From NCBI GenBank assembly GCA_902775835.1, contig CACYNZ010000254.1, forward strand, positions 1 to 7,442: 7,442 nucleotides of DNA. Direction: 5' to 3'. Every line of letters begins with the position of its first letter. The stretch's first letter is position 1. Origin of the DNA: an uncultured Eubacteriales bacterium (GTDB lineage Bacteria; Bacillota_A; Clostridia; Christensenellales; Aristaeellaceae). Below, in pieces: positions 6,572 through 7,442 of this stretch. Position numbers and translations under genes: made by a program. Under the pieces are notes generated by a model. It was not told where the DNA came from. It searched no databases and saw only the letters and a program-made list of their open reading frames with translations.

Positions 6572-6664
6572 ATGGACTTTTTGCCGGAATATTATTGCAA
6601 TGCCTGCCGTTATGCAATGGGCCAGACAGATGTGTCTGCTTTATATATCAATTTCTTAGTATGA
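6572..6664 (+). CDS. Possible 30-residue leader ORF upstream of darA
   Basis: An ATG at 6572 opens 30 codons (MDFLPEYYCNACRYAMG then QTDVSALYINFLV) ending in TGA at 6662-6664. The stop shares its last base with the AGGTG ribosome site of darA, a layout that would allow translational coupling. The peptide has a CxxC pair (YYCNACRY), but I do not recognise a family. There is no convincing ribosome site: the nearest AGG is about 15 bp upstream, and the predicted transcription start lies only about 17 nt before the ATG. It may be a chance frame. Confidence 0.25.
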   Translation: MDFLPEYYCNACRYAMGQTDVSALYINFLV

Positions 6665-6675
6665 GGTGATTTTTG

Positions 6676-7008
6676 ATGAAACTGATTGTGGCGATTGTGC
6701 AGGATGAGGATTCCACCAGGTTGATCAGTCAGCTGATGGATGCGGGGTTCGGTGCAACCAAGCTCGCGACAACCGGTGGCTTTCTGCGTGCAGGCAATAC
6801 TACTCTTCTTGTGGGCGTGGCAGATGATACATTTGATCAGGCGATGAAGATTATTGAAAAGGTCTGCAAATCCAGAAAACAGATGGCCGCTTCTCCGTCA
6901 CCACTAAGCGGCGGGGTTTCCGGCACCTTTACACCTTATCCAATTGAGGTGACAGTCGGCGGTGCCACCATCTTTGTTCTGTCTGTGGATCAGTTTGTCA
7001 AACTGTGA
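6676..7008 (+). CDS. darA: Cyclic-di-AMP receptor, DarA/PstA (YaaQ) PII-like protein
   Basis: A 110-residue protein matching the DarA/PstA family over its whole length. It opens MKLIVAIVQDEDS and has the family hallmark TKLATTGGFLRAGNTTLLVGV (residues 28-48), whose Gly/Thr-rich stretch forms part of the c-di-AMP pocket. It ends with PYPIEVTVGGATIFVLSVDQF. The family is a PII-like trimeric cytosolic protein that binds cyclic-di-AMP; its downstream partner is largely unknown. The ATG at 6676 is preferred over the TTG just before it, because AGGTG (6664-6668) lies 7 bp upstream and family members begin MKLI. Promoter and a structured leader are upstream; holB follows after 59 bp with no terminator, the conserved yaaQ-holB neighbourhood of Bacillota. 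Length and motifs are normal. Confidence 0.95.
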   Translation: MKLIVAIVQDEDSTRLISQLMDAGFGATKLATTGGFLRAGNTTLLVGVADDTFDQAMKIIEKVCKSRKQMAASPSPLSGGVSGTFTPYPIEVTVGGATIFVLSVDQFVKL

Positions 7009-7067
7009 CCAGGGCTTCTGGAAAGGAATTGTCATTGGATCGCGATACAGTGCAGGGAGAGAACAGC

Positions 7068-7442
7068 ATGTCTGTTCTTTCCTCTTTTGAAGAGCAGGGA
7101 ATTGCCTGCGTTCAGATGATTTCAGATTTGCGTGCCCAGACAATGGTGCACGCTTATCTGATTACAGGTATAGGCGGCGTCGGAAAGCGTACTTTGGCCC
7201 GGCTGGCAGCCCAGACACTGCTCTGCCAGAATGAAAAGAAGCCATGCGGCAGATGCCGTGCATGTAGGGAAGTCGAAGAACATCTGCATCCGGATATTGC
7301 CTATGTGAGGCCCGGCTATGATGTCAATTCGAATGTGGAACGGGATGTCGCAAAAGGTATCATCAATGTTGCCACCATTCGTGAAGTGGTCCGCATGGTA
7401 TCCTTGCAGGCCATGGAAGGTGCTTTCCGGATTGTCATCATA
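7068..7442 (+). CDS. holB: DNA polymerase III delta-prime subunit, N-terminal part (runs off the window)
   Basis: The frame is open to the last base, giving 125 residues of an expected roughly 300. It shows a P-loop-like GIGGVGKRTLA (residues 33-43) and a zinc-binding Cys cluster LLCQNEKKPCGRCRACREV (four Cys at about residues 51-64). Then come HPDIAYVRPG and INVATIREVVRMVS (about 99-112), ending in the family block AFRIVII. This is the AAA+ clamp-loader subunit that helps load the beta sliding clamp at replication forks. The ATG at 7068 has AGGGAG about 8 bp upstream. An in-frame TTG at 7035 with AAAGGA 7 bp upstream could add 11 residues, so the start is not settled. It is cotranscribed with darA, most likely. 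Confidence 0.93.
   Translation, partial: MSVLSSFEEQGIACVQMISDLRAQTMVHAYLITGIGGVGKRTLARLAAQTLLCQNEKKPCGRCRACREVEEHLHPDIAYVRPGYDVNSNVERDVAKGIINVATIREVVRMVSLQAMEGAFRIVII

Overview
The window is about 50% G+C. It looks like a chromosomal segment of a low-to-mid G+C Gram-positive bacterium (Bacillota, perhaps Erysipelotrichia or Clostridia). The grounds are the pairing of a DarA/YaaQ-type cyclic-di-AMP receptor with holB, AGGAGG-like ribosome binding sites, near-consensus sigma-A promoters and a YpsC-like THUMP methyltransferase. No phage, transposon, insertion sequence or CRISPR array is visible. The genus cannot be fixed from this sequence alone.

Layout, left to right. (1) The 3' end of a peptide/oligosaccharide-type ABC transporter ATPase (1-486), closed by a hairpin terminator. 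(2) A cytoplasmic family 3 glycoside hydrolase (560-2656) that keeps its catalytic domain motifs but seems to lack about 40 residues at the junction of its two domains. Next to the transporter ATPase it suggests uptake and intracellular hydrolysis of beta-linked oligosaccharides. (3) A tRNA-Leu(GAG) on the minus strand (2785-2704) with a consensus TTGACA-16-TATAAT promoter. It converges on the GH3 gene across a shared bidirectional terminator. (4) A secreted multidomain protein gene (2978-5249) with its own strong promoter. It consists of a signal peptide, two FlgD-Ig-like beta domains, an SH3b-like domain, an L,D-transpeptidase (YkuD)-like region and a CapA-like metallophosphatase-fold region. 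The frame is broken at an A9 tract (4172-4180). In addition, the diagnostic catalytic motifs of both enzyme domains are missing. (5) A bidirectional terminator, then a minus-strand THUMP-domain RNA methyltransferase (6452-5325). (6) A divergent intergenic region with back-to-back promoters. The rightward one drives a structured leader holding a possible 30-codon ORF, then darA (6676-7008) and the 5' part of holB (7068 to the window end).

The ordinary parts are the transporter, tRNA, methyltransferase, darA and holB. The most interesting object is the 2.3-kb secreted LDT-CapA-like gene. It is either a decaying pseudogene, a pseudoenzyme expressed through slippage or phase variation at A9, or an intact gene carrying a homopolymer error. 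The GH3 domain-junction deletion and the short ORF in the darA leader are secondary points.
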